64,000 nt of DNA from Arthrobacter mobilis (GCF_012395835.1 NZ_JAAZSQ010000002.1:153632-217631); one strand, 5' to 3'; positions 38,560-47,310 are shown, counted from the stretch's first letter. Translations and numbers: made by a program. Notes: generated from the sequence alone by a model not told the origin.

Positions 38560-39480
38560 ATGTCACAAGAGAAACCCGCCGTCCCGCTGCAGGACGGCGG
38601 GTTTCTTCGTGTCCGCCTGGACCTGTCCTACGACGGCGGGCCGTTCCGCGGCTGGGCCGCCCAGCCCGGCCACCTGACCGTGCAGGGCGCGCTGGAGGAA
38701 GGCCTCGAGGTCCTCATCCGCCGTCCGGTGCGGCTCACCGTCGCCGGACGCACCGACGCCGGCGTGCACGCACGCGGCCAGGTGGTCCACTTCGACCTGG
38801 ACCCGGGGGAGTGGCTGGCACTTTCCCGCGGACGGGACATCGACCCCGGTGCGGCGCTGGTGCGGCGGCTGCGCGGGGTGCTGTCGAAGGTGCTCGGCGG
38901 CCGGGTGGGGTCGCCCGCGCCGCTGCGGGAACTGGCCGGGGCCATCGAGGTGCACTCCGCCGTGCCGGCTCCTGCCGGCTTCGATGCCCGGTTCTCGGCG
39001 CTGTGGCGCCGCTACAGCTACCGCATCGCGGACCGTCCCGAACTCTGGGATCCGCTGACCCGCAACGTTACGCTGTGGCACGACCGGCCGCTGGACGACA
39101 AGGCCATGAACAACGCGGCCGGACGCCTGATCGGCATCCACGACTTCCTGTCCTTCTGCAAGCCCCGCGACGGGGCCACCACCATCCGCGACCTGCAGCA
39201 CTTTTCCTTCGTCCGCGGGCACGACGGCGTCATCACCGCCACCGTGCAGGCGGACGCCTTCTGCCACAACATGGTGCGGGCCCTGATCGGTGCCTCGCTG
39301 GTGGTCGGTACGGAGCACGACCCGTACTGGCTGCACGAGCGGCTGCTCGCCCAGGTGCGTGATTCGCAGACGAAACTGGCGGCGCCGCACCCGCTGGTGC
39401 TCGAGCATGTGGCCTATCCGGAGGACCACGAGATGATGCTCCGGGCCGAGCGGACGCGGGCCCGCCGGGGCTTCGACTGA
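38560..39480 (+). CDS. truA: tRNA pseudouridine(38-40) synthase
   Basis: Makes pseudouridine in the tRNA anticodon arm. 306 aa. Catalytic Asp is in the VAGRTDAGVHARGQ motif near residue 64; LDLSYDGGPFRGWAAQPG and FCHNMVRALIGASLVVG are also conserved. The ATG at 38560 lacks a ribosome site but lies at leaderless distance from TAGTAT, and no other in-frame ATG, GTG or TTG precedes the conserved LDLSYDG block. The 14-bp hairpin that probably ends rplQ transcription lies inside codons 4-16 of this reading frame. Confidence 0.93.
   Translation: MSQEKPAVPLQDGGFLRVRLDLSYDGGPFRGWAAQPGHLTVQGALEEGLEVLIRRPVRLTVAGRTDAGVHARGQVVHFDLDPGEWLALSRGRDIDPGAALVRRLRGVLSKVLGGRVGSPAPLRELAGAIEVHSAVPAPAGFDARFSALWRRYSYRIADRPELWDPLTRNVTLWHDRPLDDKAMNNAAGRLIGIHDFLSFCKPRDGATTIRDLQHFSFVRGHDGVITATVQADAFCHNMVRALIGASLVVGTEHDPYWLHERLLAQVRDSQTKLAAPHPLVLEHVAYPEDHEMMLRAERTRARRGFD
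38571..38605 (+). terminator. Terminator of the alpha operon, inside the 5' end of truA
   Basis: Perfect 14-bp stem gaaacccgccgtcc (38571-38584) / ggacggcgggtttc (38592-38605), 7-nt loop, A-rich before and tttctt after. Canonical intrinsic-terminator shape, 35 nt after the rplQ stop, yet within truA coding sequence. Confidence 0.75.
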
Positions 39481-39492
39481 GCCGGCGGCCGG

Positions 39493-39593
39493 GGCCGGAA
39501 CGCCCGGAGCCGGAGGCCGTTCCGGCCAGACCGGCAGGGCAGCCTGGCCGGAACCACCGGCCTGCACCTATGCCTTCCCCCACCGAGGCATAG
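39493..39593. terminator. Inverted repeats in the truA-fliW convergent gap
   Basis: ggccggaacg (39493-39502) / cgttccggcc (39518-39527) forms a 10-bp stem just after truA. ctatgcct (39568-39575) / aggcatag (39586-39593) forms an 8-bp stem that extends to 12 bp across a 2-nt bulge. Likely bidirectional end points for truA and the fliW operon. The rest of the 280-bp gap holds no supported gene. Confidence 0.55.
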
Positions 39594-39760
39594 GCAGTCC
39601 GTGCCGGGGGCGCCCGCGGCGGGCGGACATCCCGGGATCAAACATTTCATCCGCGGGCTGCGGGCTCAAGGTCCCGGACTACTCGATTAATGCCTGCGGC
39701 TACCGGTCCCGGTACCTGCCCGACGACGGGCGGTACGGGTGATGCGGAACTGCGCGACCG

Positions 39761-40144
39761 CTACGCCGACTGCGGGCTAAGCTCGGCCCGCAGCGGCCAG
39801 TCCTGGCCTTCGAGGATGACCTGGGCGCAGGCCCCGGTGGCGCTGTTGACCACCACCGGGGCCAACAGGTTCACCGTGGTGCCGGCGGGGCCGGGATTGG
39901 CCACCACGAGGACCAGCGCCTGTTCTGGCCCGGCCAGGTCCAGGGCGGCCGCATCCTCGTCGGAGATGACCGGCTGGTAGTCCGGCAGGTACACCGAGGC
40001 ATCGAGCACGAACAGCCGCCGGCCGGAACCGGCCGCCGCTTCGAGGGCGAACAGCCCCGGCGCGCCGTCGACCGGCCGCAGAGTGAAGTCCACCAGCGGG
40101 GCCAGACCCGGGGGAGGGGCCACGAAGGTCAGCGCGGCGCTCAC
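39761..40144 (-). CDS. fliW: Flagellar assembly factor FliW
   Basis: Cytosolic partner of flagellin; in Gram-positives it antagonises the RNA-binding repressor CsrA. 127 aa. APPPGLAPLVDFTLRPVDGAPGLFAL and the closing LEGQDWPLRAEL fit the family. Start is GTG at 40144, overlapping the flgL stop by 4 nt. Last gene of the leftward flgN-flgK-flgL-fliW operon. No csrA follows in the 280-bp gap before truA. Confidence 0.85.
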   Translation of the reverse strand: MSAALTFVAPPPGLAPLVDFTLRPVDGAPGLFALEAAAGSGRRLFVLDASVYLPDYQPVISDEDAAALDLAGPEQALVLVVANPGPAGTTVNLLAPVVVNSATGACAQVILEGQDWPLRAELSPQSA

Positions 40145-41046
40145 CGAAGGAAGTCCATCAGGGTCGGCTGGAGCACGCGGGCCGTGACCGCCAGGGCGGA
40201 CTGGTAGGCGACTTCCTGCAGCTTCAGGTCCAGGATCACCTGGCCGACGTCCGGATCCTCGACGCTGGAGCGGCGTGCTTCCAGGCTGACTGACTGTTCC
40301 ATATTGGCCTCCTGGGCACGCAGTACCTGGGCATGCCGCACGCCTGCCTCGGCACGCTGGGCTACCACCGTCTTGAGCCGGGCGTCGATGTCGGCAAGGT
40401 AGCCGTTCACCGGTTTTCCGGCCCGTAGGTCCGCCACCATGGCATCCAGCAGGGCGAACGCGGAGTCGCCGCCGGCTTCGGTGCCGAAAACGTCGCGCCC
40501 GTCCGCATCGACGCGGACCGTCGTTGCGGCGTCGACCCGCCGCTCGACCGAGCCCGCGGCGGGCCCGGTGAACTCGTAGTTCAGGGTGCCGTCGGCGCTG
40601 GGGGCGAAGACGGCGGGCGCATCCGAGTTGCCGGCGAAGACGCTCCTGCCCATGTACCTGGTGTTGGCGGCGGCCAGCAGCTCGTCCTTCAGCGCGGACA
40701 GTTCCAGCGCGATGGCCTCGCGGCCGGTATCCGAAACGGATCCGCTCCCGGAGCGCACGGCCAGGTCCCGGACGCGGTGGAGGGCATCGGTGGCGGAGCC
40801 CAGGGCCGAGTCGAGCGTGGCCAGCCAGCCGGCGGCATCATCGATATTGCGCTTGTACTGCTCGTTGGCACGCTGGTCGGCGCGCACGCGCATGGTGTCG
40901 GCGGTACCGGAAGGGTCGTCCGAGGGCCGGGTGATCTTCGACTGGCCCGTGGCGGCTTCCTGCAGCCGGGCCAGCCGTTCCATGTTCGACTGCAGGTTCT
41001 GCTGCGCAAAGCGGCTCATGCTCTGGCTGGTGACGCGCGTGATCAT
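40141..41046 (-). CDS. flgL: Flagellar hook-associated protein 3
   Basis: Junction protein between hook and filament, exported by the flagellar type III system. 301 aa with flagellin-like ends: N-terminal ITRVTSQSMSRFAQQNLQSN and LQEAATGQSKITRPSDDPSG, C-terminal LDLKLQEVAYQSALAVTARV. Three nt downstream of flgK. Confidence 0.94.
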   Translation of the reverse strand: MITRVTSQSMSRFAQQNLQSNMERLARLQEAATGQSKITRPSDDPSGTADTMRVRADQRANEQYKRNIDDAAGWLATLDSALGSATDALHRVRDLAVRSGSGSVSDTGREAIALELSALKDELLAAANTRYMGRSVFAGNSDAPAVFAPSADGTLNYEFTGPAAGSVERRVDAATTVRVDADGRDVFGTEAGGDSAFALLDAMVADLRAGKPVNGYLADIDARLKTVVAQRAEAGVRHAQVLRAQEANMEQSVSLEARRSSVEDPDVGQVILDLKLQEVAYQSALAVTARVLQPTLMDFLR

Positions 41047-41049
41047 GGG

Positions 41050-42462
41050 CTACCTCCCTACCAGTCCGGTGCGGTTGATGAGTGTGTCGAGCATTTCGTC
41101 GACGGCGGTCATGACCCGGGCAGCGCCCTGGTAGGCGTGCTGGTAGGAGAGCAGGTTGATGTTCTCCTCGTCCAGGTCGACCGAGGCGTTGGACAGCTGC
41201 AGGGCCAGGGCCGAGTCCGCGGCCAGTCCGGCCAGCTCCGACTGCCGCAGCTCGGTGCGGGCGGCCGCGCCGATGCCGGTGACGAACTTTTCCCAGGCAC
41301 GGTCCGGCGCCCCTGCACCGGTGCCCAGCTGGGAGATCGTGTCGGCAATGGAGCCGTCCAGTGCGCCGGCGTCCCCGGCGGCCGTGGCAATATCGCCGGC
41401 CTCGGCGGGCAGCACCAGCAGCCCTTGGGCGGGTGGGATGCCGGGGTCGGCCGCGAACCCGAAAAAGTCCGTCCCGGTCACGGAGCCGGCGTAGCCGGTG
41501 CGGTGGACGGCGTTCACCGCACCGGCCAGGGTGCCGGCGAAGGCGTTGTACCCGGCGGCGGCCTGGCGCAGCGGCCCGTCCCCGGCGGCGCTGCCGAGCA
41601 TGGCCAGCGCGCCGGCGATTTCACCGCCGTCGAGCACCAGGGGAGTGCCCTGGCGGCTGGCCCACTCGAGCCGGACCCCGTCGCCGTCGGCCAGCCTGCC
41701 GGCACCGCCGACCATGACGCTGTGGGCGGTGGCGCCGGAGACCAGCGCATTGCCGCCCAGCAGCACCTCCACCTGGCCGTCGCCCAGTTCCCGTACGCTT
41801 GCCCCGGTCAGCGCGGCGATGCTGGTGGTCAACTGGTTGCGCTGGTCGATCAGTTCGTTCGCGGAGCCGCCGTTGGCCACCGCGAAGCGGATCTTCTCGT
41901 TCAGTCCGGCCACCTGCGCCGCTGCACCGTTGAGCTCGGCGGCCATGGTGTCCACGTCGGTGCGGATCCGGTCCCACTCATTTGCCACCTCCTGGTAGCC
42001 GCGGCCGATCATGCCGGCCAGCGTGCGGGCCTCTTCCAGGACGACGGCGCCGGCGGCCGGATCGTCCGGGCGGTTGGAGAGGTCCTGCCAGGCAGCCCAG
42101 AATTCCTGCAGCTGGGCGGAAATGCCGTTGCTGCCGGGCTCGCGCAGCGAGGCTTCCAGCCCGGCCATGGCCTCGGCCCGCACGCCGGCGTTGCCGGCCG
42201 CCGCCGCGGAGGCGCGCACCCGGGCATCCAGATGCAGGTCACCGAGGCGCGCGATCGCGTCAACGGAGACGCCCTGGCCGATCTGTACGCCTCCGGTGAC
42301 CAGCCCGGTCCTGGCCAGGGCGCCGATGGCCGAGGTGCCGGTCCGCTGGCGGGTATAGCCCTCGGTGTTGACGTTGGCGATGTTCTGCCCCACCACGTTC
42401 AGGCCCTGGCGGGCAGCCACCAGGCCGGTGTACGCGGTGGTCAGGCCGCTAAACGTACTCAC
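41050..42462 (-). CDS. flgK: Flagellar hook-associated protein 1
   Basis: First hook-filament junction protein. 470 aa. Rod/hook N-terminal motif LTTAYTGLVAARQGLNVVGQ followed by NIANVNTEGYTRQR, and C-terminal VDLDEENINLLSYQHAYQGA with AARVMTAVDEMLDTLIN. It lies 9 nt after flgN in the leftward operon. Confidence 0.95.
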   Translation of the reverse strand: MSTFSGLTTAYTGLVAARQGLNVVGQNIANVNTEGYTRQRTGTSAIGALARTGLVTGGVQIGQGVSVDAIARLGDLHLDARVRASAAAAGNAGVRAEAMAGLEASLREPGSNGISAQLQEFWAAWQDLSNRPDDPAAGAVVLEEARTLAGMIGRGYQEVANEWDRIRTDVDTMAAELNGAAAQVAGLNEKIRFAVANGGSANELIDQRNQLTTSIAALTGASVRELGDGQVEVLLGGNALVSGATAHSVMVGGAGRLADGDGVRLEWASRQGTPLVLDGGEIAGALAMLGSAAGDGPLRQAAAGYNAFAGTLAGAVNAVHRTGYAGSVTGTDFFGFAADPGIPPAQGLLVLPAEAGDIATAAGDAGALDGSIADTISQLGTGAGAPDRAWEKFVTGIGAAARTELRQSELAGLAADSALALQLSNASVDLDEENINLLSYQHAYQGAARVMTAVDEMLDTLINRTGLVGR

Positions 42463-42471
42463 TGCTCATCC

Positions 42472-42954
42472 TCACAACGTCGTATCGAAAAGCCGGGCCG
42501 CGGAGGAAGCGCCGGCCGCGCCGCGGGCATCGTAAGTGCCCGGTTCCGGGCCCAGCCCGGCCATGGTTTCCTGTGCGGACCGCGCCGCGGCACGCAGGAA
42601 CTGCTCGTTGGTGTCCCGCAGCTCCTTGATCTGCCCCGCGAGCTCGGTCAGGGCGCGCAGATGGCCGTTGAAGATCTCCCCCCACGGCCCGGCCGGGGCC
42701 TGTGCGGCCAGTTCGCGCAGGGTGGCGTTCTCCGCCGTTCCCCACTCCGCGGCCAGCGCGGCCACCTCCACTGCCCGGGCCAGGCCCGCGCCCCGCACCC
42801 GCTCGAGTACCTGCTCCACTTCGCGGGTGGCATGCTGGAGCCAGCGCGACTTGCCCGCGGTCAGCAGGAGCTGCTCCTCCTCGAGCTTGAAAACCAGCAG
42901 TTCGAGCAGTTCGCGCTCGCGCCACAGCATGGCCGAAAGTTCATGGGCGCCCAT
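42472..42954 (-). CDS. flgN: Flagellar export chaperone FlgN
   Basis: Predicted cytosolic chaperone for FlgK and FlgL. 160 aa, largely helical with the family-like WRERELLELLVFKLEEEQLL near the N-terminus and INGH/ IKELRDTNEQFL near the C-terminus. ATG at 42954 has ggaggt 7 nt upstream. First gene of the operon, preceded by a sigma-28 promoter. Confidence 0.82.
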   Translation of the reverse strand: MGAHELSAMLWRERELLELLVFKLEEEQLLLTAGKSRWLQHATREVEQVLERVRGAGLARAVEVAALAAEWGTAENATLRELAAQAPAGPWGEIFNGHLRALTELAGQIKELRDTNEQFLRAAARSAQETMAGLGPEPGTYDARGAAGASSAARLFDTTL

Positions 42955-43061
42955 GTCCCACCTCCCCGGATTGTCTGCACGGGCCGGCTTCCCCCAAAGC
43001 CGCGGCCCTCGTTGATCTGTCGTTGTGGGAAGACCACATAACAACATGGCTACGGTCCTTT

Positions 43062-43088
43062 CTATCGGCATGGCTTTACCGGGCGTTA
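43062..43088 (-). promoter_or_regulatory. Sigma-28 promoter of flgN-flgK-flgL-fliW
   Basis: On the minus strand TAAC (43088-43085), 15 nt, then GCCGATAG (43069-43062). This matches the FliA/SigD consensus TAAA-N15-GCCGATAW closely. It fires leftward about 108 nt before flgN. Confidence 0.8.
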
Positions 43089-43125
43089 GCACCCTCCAGT
43101 GATAGGTTTCACCAGTAGGTTGACG

Positions 43126-43154
43126 TGCATGCCGGACTCGCTGCCCGGCATGCA
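43126..43154. promoter_or_regulatory. Inverted repeat upstream of fliA
   Basis: tgcatgccgg (43126-43135) and ccggcatgca (43145-43154), 10-bp arms and 9-nt spacer, followed by tctttt. Lies 60 nt before the fliA start in the divergent flgN-fliA region. Could be an operator for the flagellar master regulator, or an attenuator/terminator. Confidence 0.5.
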
Positions 43155-43213
43155 TCTTTTGTGCGGAAAGGGCAGTACGTTCCGCGCACGATTGCTCATA
43201 GGGGGGCAGGCAG

Positions 43214-44023
43214 TTGAACCGTGCTGTGCGTAATGACCTGGTGGTGGAAAACCTGCCCTTGGTCGGCTATCTGGTGGCGGAGGTGTGCGCGAAGGCCACG
43301 CACCTGTCCCGGGACGACCTGGCTTCCGCCGGCGCGGTGGCGCTGGTGACCGCAGCCGATGCCTTCGACCCGTCCCTGGGGGTGCCGTTCGGGGCCTTCG
43401 CCCGGCGCCGCATCGTCGGAGCCTTCGCGGACGAAATGCGCGCAGTGGACTGGGCCCCGCGCTCGGTGCGCAAGCGGATCAAGGAAACCCTGACCGTGCG
43501 CGAGACCCTCACCAATGCGCTGGGCCGGTACCCTACGGTGGACGAAATCGCCTCGGCGCTGGGCGTGGACCGTGCCGCCGCCGATGCCGCCCTGGCCGAC
43601 GCGGCCCGGACGGTATCCTCCCTGGACGAGGCCACCGCGGACTTCCTGATGGACGAGATGCCGTCCCCGGAGGGCTCGCTGCTGACCGAGGAGCGCCTGG
43701 CCTTCCTGCGCGCCGCGGTGCAGGTGCTGCCGGCGAAGATGCGCTACATCATCGAGCAGATCTACTTCGAGGACCGCTCCGTCAAGGATCTGGCCGAGGA
43801 GCTCGGCGCCACCCACTCGGCGGTGTCGCAGCAGCGCTCGGAAGCGATCCGGCTGCTTCGCGACGGGCTGAGCCAGCATTATTACGACGGCGACGGCGCG
43901 GCCCACGTGCCCGAGTCCCGGATTTCCCCGGCGCGCCGGAACGCCTACCTCGGGGAGCTGGGCCGGCGCACCGCCGGCGGCATCACCCGCTCCGGCCGGG
44001 AACCGGAACCTATGGTGTCCTAG
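43214..44023 (+). CDS. fliA: Flagellar RNA polymerase sigma factor (FliA/sigma-28 type)
   Basis: Sigma factor that should read the three GCCGATAG promoters here. 269 aa. Region 2: DLASAGAVALVTAADAFDPS, then FARRRIVGAFADEMRAVDWA and PRSVRKRIKE. Region 3 LGRYPTVDEIASALGV. Region 4: LPAKMRYIIEQIYFEDRSVK with the HTH LAEELGATHSAVSQQRSEAI. It ends in a divergent tail of about 45 residues. TTG at 43214 is used after ggggggcaggcag; GTG at 43226 is an alternative. No sigma-28 promoter precedes it. Confidence 0.9.
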   Translation: MNRAVRNDLVVENLPLVGYLVAEVCAKATHLSRDDLASAGAVALVTAADAFDPSLGVPFGAFARRRIVGAFADEMRAVDWAPRSVRKRIKETLTVRETLTNALGRYPTVDEIASALGVDRAAADAALADAARTVSSLDEATADFLMDEMPSPEGSLLTEERLAFLRAAVQVLPAKMRYIIEQIYFEDRSVKDLAEELGATHSAVSQQRSEAIRLLRDGLSQHYYDGDGAAHVPESRISPARRNAYLGELGRRTAGGITRSGREPEPMVS

Positions 44024-44067
44024 GCCCCGCCTTCCAGGGGCCGCCGAAAATCCTGCGTTAATCCTCC

Positions 44068-44094
44068 TAACGCCCCGCCCACCTGCGCCGATAG
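44068..44094 (+). promoter_or_regulatory. Sigma-28 promoter of fliC
   Basis: TAAC (44068-44071), 15 nt, GCCGATAG (44087-44094), 60 nt before the flagellin ATG. Downstream bases gcgcaaggtga resemble those after the flgB promoter. Confidence 0.85.
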
Positions 44095-44154
44095 CGCAAG
44101 GTGATGGCCCACGGACGGGCCTGATGTACCAACCCACTCACGGAGGAACACATC

Positions 44155-45348
44155 ATGGGTTTCGCTATTAACACCAACATTTCGGCACTGAATTCGTACC
44201 GGAACCTCTCCAACACGCAGAACGACATCTCCAAGTCGCTGGAGAAGCTCTCCACCGGCCTGCGGATCAACCGCGCCGCGGACGACGCGGCCGGCCTGTC
44301 CATCTCCGAGGGCCTGCGCTCGCAGGTCAACGGCCTGAACGTGGCCGCCCGCAACGCCCAGGACGGCATCAGTGTCATCCAGACCGCCGAAGGTGCCCTC
44401 ACTGAGGTCCATTCCATCCTGCAGCGCATGCGTGACCTGGCGGTCCAGGCCGGCAACGACTCGAACAACGCCGACGCCCGGGCAGCCATCAAGACCGAGG
44501 TCGACGGCCTGACTGCGGAGCTGGACCGGATCGGCAAGACGACCAACTTCGACGGCACCAAGCTGCTCAACGGCGAAAACGCCTCGTTGACCTTCCAGGT
44601 CGGCGCGGACGGCAACACCGACAACCAGATCAGTGTCAACTTGGTCAAGGCAAATCTGAACACCATCACCGAAGCTTTGGACAACGGTGCACTTGGTACC
44701 GAAGGTACTAGCTTCGCTATTGCCGACCACACGGCTCTGGGAACTACCGCGACGTTCACGACTACCAATAATGGTGTCAAAACAACGGTTACGACGGATC
44801 CGCTTGACCAGACAGCAGGCGGCGCAGGCTGGCAGAGCGTCGAGGAGTACGCCAACGCTCTGCGTGCCGATGGTAACTTCTCCGCCAATTTCAACGTGGA
44901 GGTTACGAAGGACACCAATGGTAAGGGCATTGGAATTGTTGTTTCCGCCAAGGATGGTGGACAACTCCTGACGGCTGACAATGGTGCTGATGCTTCCGCG
45001 CGTGCCGGTTTGGCCGCCGGGGTTGAATCAACTCCAATGCCGGGCGGACTGGACTTTACGGATGCAGCGAGTGCCCGGAACTCCATTAACTTGATCGACG
45101 CCCAGATCAAGACTGTTTCCTCGGCCCGCTCCGAGCTCGGTGCTGTGCAGAACCGGTTCGAGCACACGATCAAGAACCTCAACGTCTCGTCCGAGAACCT
45201 GTCCGCGTCGGCGTCCCGGATCCGTGACACCGACATGGCCAAGGAAATGGCCAGCTTCACCCGCTCCCAGATCATGTCCCAGGCCGGCACCGCGATGCTG
45301 GCCCAGGCCAACCAGATCAACCAGGGTGTGCTGCAGCTGCTCGGTTAG
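44155..45348 (+). CDS. fliC: Flagellin
   Basis: Filament subunit. 397 aa. Conserved D0/D1 ends: GFAINTNISALNSYRNLSNT, KLSTGLRINRAADDAAGLSI, and at the C-terminus NLSASASRIRDTDMAKEMAS and NQINQGVLQLLG. The middle (about residues 160-300) is the variable surface domain and is encoded by clearly lower-GC DNA: hand counts give 50% GC for 44761-44820 and 47% for 44881-44940, against 72% for 44281-44340. Good ribosome site acggaggaacacatc. Expressed from its own sigma-28 promoter and closed by a terminator. Confidence 0.97.
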   Translation: MGFAINTNISALNSYRNLSNTQNDISKSLEKLSTGLRINRAADDAAGLSISEGLRSQVNGLNVAARNAQDGISVIQTAEGALTEVHSILQRMRDLAVQAGNDSNNADARAAIKTEVDGLTAELDRIGKTTNFDGTKLLNGENASLTFQVGADGNTDNQISVNLVKANLNTITEALDNGALGTEGTSFAIADHTALGTTATFTTTNNGVKTTVTTDPLDQTAGGAGWQSVEEYANALRADGNFSANFNVEVTKDTNGKGIGIVVSAKDGGQLLTADNGADASARAGLAAGVESTPMPGGLDFTDAASARNSINLIDAQIKTVSSARSELGAVQNRFEHTIKNLNVSSENLSASASRIRDTDMAKEMASFTRSQIMSQAGTAMLAQANQINQGVLQLLG

Positions 45349-45376
45349 CCCGGCAGCTAAAAGCAACTGAATGCGG

Positions 45377-45426
45377 CCTGGCGGCCGGGGAAAGAACTGG
45401 ACCTCACACCCCTGCCGCCAGGTTTT
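45377..45426 (+). terminator. Terminator after fliC
   Basis: 14-bp stem with one mismatch, cctggcggccgggg (45377-45390) / cccctgccgccagg (45409-45422), directly followed by TTTT. A second small inverted repeat tgccggg/cccggca lies at 45432-45453. Confidence 0.8.
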
Positions 45427-45493
45427 GCACATGCCGGGAATACGCGCCCGGCACTACTGAACTTTTGCCAATGCACCTCAGGGAGGGAAGGAC

Positions 45494-46870
45494 ATGGCGT
45501 TCGCCATCGGCGGCCTGGCCAGCGGCCTGGACACCACCACGATGATCAGCCAGTTGATGCAGCTGGAGGCCCGGCCGCAGGTCCTCCTGAAGAACAAGGT
45601 GTCCGCCACGCAGTCCCTGGTGTCGTCGCTGCAGCAGCTCAATACCCGGGTCGCTTCCCTGGGCAGCGTCGCGGAAAAGACGGCCAAGCCCGGGGCCCTC
45701 GATCTCTACAAGGCCTCCAGCAGCTCGGACAAGGTCACGGCAACCGCAGGGGCCGGCGCGGCCGCCGGTTCCATCGACATCAAAGTGGATCAGGTCGCGC
45801 AGGCCCAGGTTTCGGTATCGGCCCTGCTCAGCGACTGGCCCGAGGACGCCACGACGCTGACCATTGCCCTGCAGGACGGCCGCAAGATCGACGTCGACTC
45901 CAGCGGCAAGACGCTGGACGAGGTGGCTGCCGCGGTCAACGCCAAGGACGCAGGCGTTACGGCGATGAAGGTCGCGGCCGGCGCTGACGGGAGCGGGATC
46001 CCACAGTACCGCCTGCAGTTCTCCGCCACCGGAACGGGAGCGGCCGGAAGCTTTGGCATCCAGCGGACCCAGGCTGGAACAACCGTGGACATGTTAACCG
46101 AGCCCGGCGCAGCGCAGATCCGCGCGGCGCAGGACGCCGAGGTGACGCTCTGGGCCGGTACGGCAGCGGCCAGGACCCTCACCTCCTCCACCAATACCTT
46201 CACCGCCCTGCTGCCCGGCGTCGACGTGACGGTCTCCGCGGCCTCCGCCGATCCGGTGACCATTTCCGTGGCCCGGGACGACGCAGGCCTCACCAAGCTG
46301 GCCAAGGACCTCGTCGAGGGCCTGGCCGGGCTCTTTTTCTACATCGCCACCAACTCCGCGGTCTCGACGTCGACCGCCTCCGGCACGTCCACGGCCAAGG
46401 GCGGGATCTTCACCGGCGACAGCAGCGTCCGCGATGTCCAGCAGAACATCTTGCGAGCGGCCTCCGCCCCGGTGGACGGGCGGTCGCCATCGGAAACAGG
46501 CATCAGCATCACCAGGGACGGTTCGGTCGAATTCAACGCCGAAAAATTCGCCGAGGCGCTCAAGGAGGACCCTGCCAGGACCCGGAAGGTCCTGCAGGAA
46601 GTCGCGTCCCGCGTGGAGGTTGCCGCCGAGGACGCCTCCGACAAGCACGAGGGTGCGGTCAGTCTCCGGATCCAGGGCCAGGAGTCCCTCGTCAAGGAAC
46701 TGAACACCCAGGTGGCCGAGTGGGACCGCCGGCTGGAACTGCGCCAGTCCACCTTGGAACGCACCTGGTCCGCGCTGGAGGTCCAGCTGTCCGCCCTGCA
46801 GTCCCAAGGGGACTGGCTCTCATCCCAGCTGGCAACCCTGCCGACCTACGGAGGAACGAAGAAGTCATGA
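45494..46870 (+). CDS. fliD: Flagellar filament cap protein FliD
   Basis: Cap that folds flagellin at the filament tip. 458 aa. N-terminal AIGGLASGLDTTTMISQLMQ LE is the family signature, and the C-terminal coiled segment (ELNTQVAEWDRRLELRQSTL ...) ends in SQLATLPTYG. Ribosome site cagggagggaaggac. Overlaps fliS by 4 nt (ATGA). Confidence 0.95.
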   Translation: MAFAIGGLASGLDTTTMISQLMQLEARPQVLLKNKVSATQSLVSSLQQLNTRVASLGSVAEKTAKPGALDLYKASSSSDKVTATAGAGAAAGSIDIKVDQVAQAQVSVSALLSDWPEDATTLTIALQDGRKIDVDSSGKTLDEVAAAVNAKDAGVTAMKVAAGADGSGIPQYRLQFSATGTGAAGSFGIQRTQAGTTVDMLTEPGAAQIRAAQDAEVTLWAGTAAARTLTSSTNTFTALLPGVDVTVSAASADPVTISVARDDAGLTKLAKDLVEGLAGLFFYIATNSAVSTSTASGTSTAKGGIFTGDSSVRDVQQNILRAASAPVDGRSPSETGISITRDGSVEFNAEKFAEALKEDPARTRKVLQEVASRVEVAAEDASDKHEGAVSLRIQGQESLVKELNTQVAEWDRRLELRQSTLERTWSALEVQLSALQSQGDWLSSQLATLPTYGGTKKS

Positions 46871-47310
46871 ACCTGATCTCCGGAACCCAGGCCAAGCTCA
46901 ACCAGTACCAGCGCGAGGCCATCCTGTCCGCCTCGCCGGCGCGCCTGCTGACCATGCTGTACGACCGCCTGATGCTGGATTTGGCCCGGGCCGAAGCCGC
47001 ACAGCAGGCGCAGCAGTGGTCGCAGGCCTCGGAGAACCTGCTGCACGCACAGGCGATCGTCACGGAACTGACCGTCACCTTGGACACCAAGGTCTGGGAC
47101 GGCGCCGACGGCCTGCTGGCGCTGTACAACTACGTCTCGCAGACGCTGATCAGCGCGAACATCCACCGGAATGTGGAACGCACGCGCGAATGCATTGATC
47201 TGCTGGAACCCTTGCGCCAGGCCTGGCACGAGGCAGCCGGGGCCGCTGCGGCCAGCGCTGCGCAACCGGCCTACGCCTCCGCGCCGCAGGGAGCTTTCGG
47301 CATTGCCTGA
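46867..47310 (+). CDS. fliS: Flagellin export chaperone FliS
   Basis: Helical chaperone that holds flagellin before export. 147 aa: YQREAILSASPARLLTMLYD and VTLDTKVWDGADGLLALYNY are typical. An Ala-rich C-terminal tail follows. Start shares the fliD stop (ATGA). Confidence 0.93.
   Translation: MNLISGTQAKLNQYQREAILSASPARLLTMLYDRLMLDLARAEAAQQAQQWSQASENLLHAQAIVTELTVTLDTKVWDGADGLLALYNYVSQTLISANIHRNVERTRECIDLLEPLRQAWHEAAGAAAASAAQPAYASAPQGAFGIA

Noticed and set aside
47171-47302. Upstream extension of the unknown ORF to ATG 47171
   Set aside because: It would overlap fliS by 140 nt with Arg/Pro-rich out-of-frame sequence; TTG at 47303 has a proper ribosome site.
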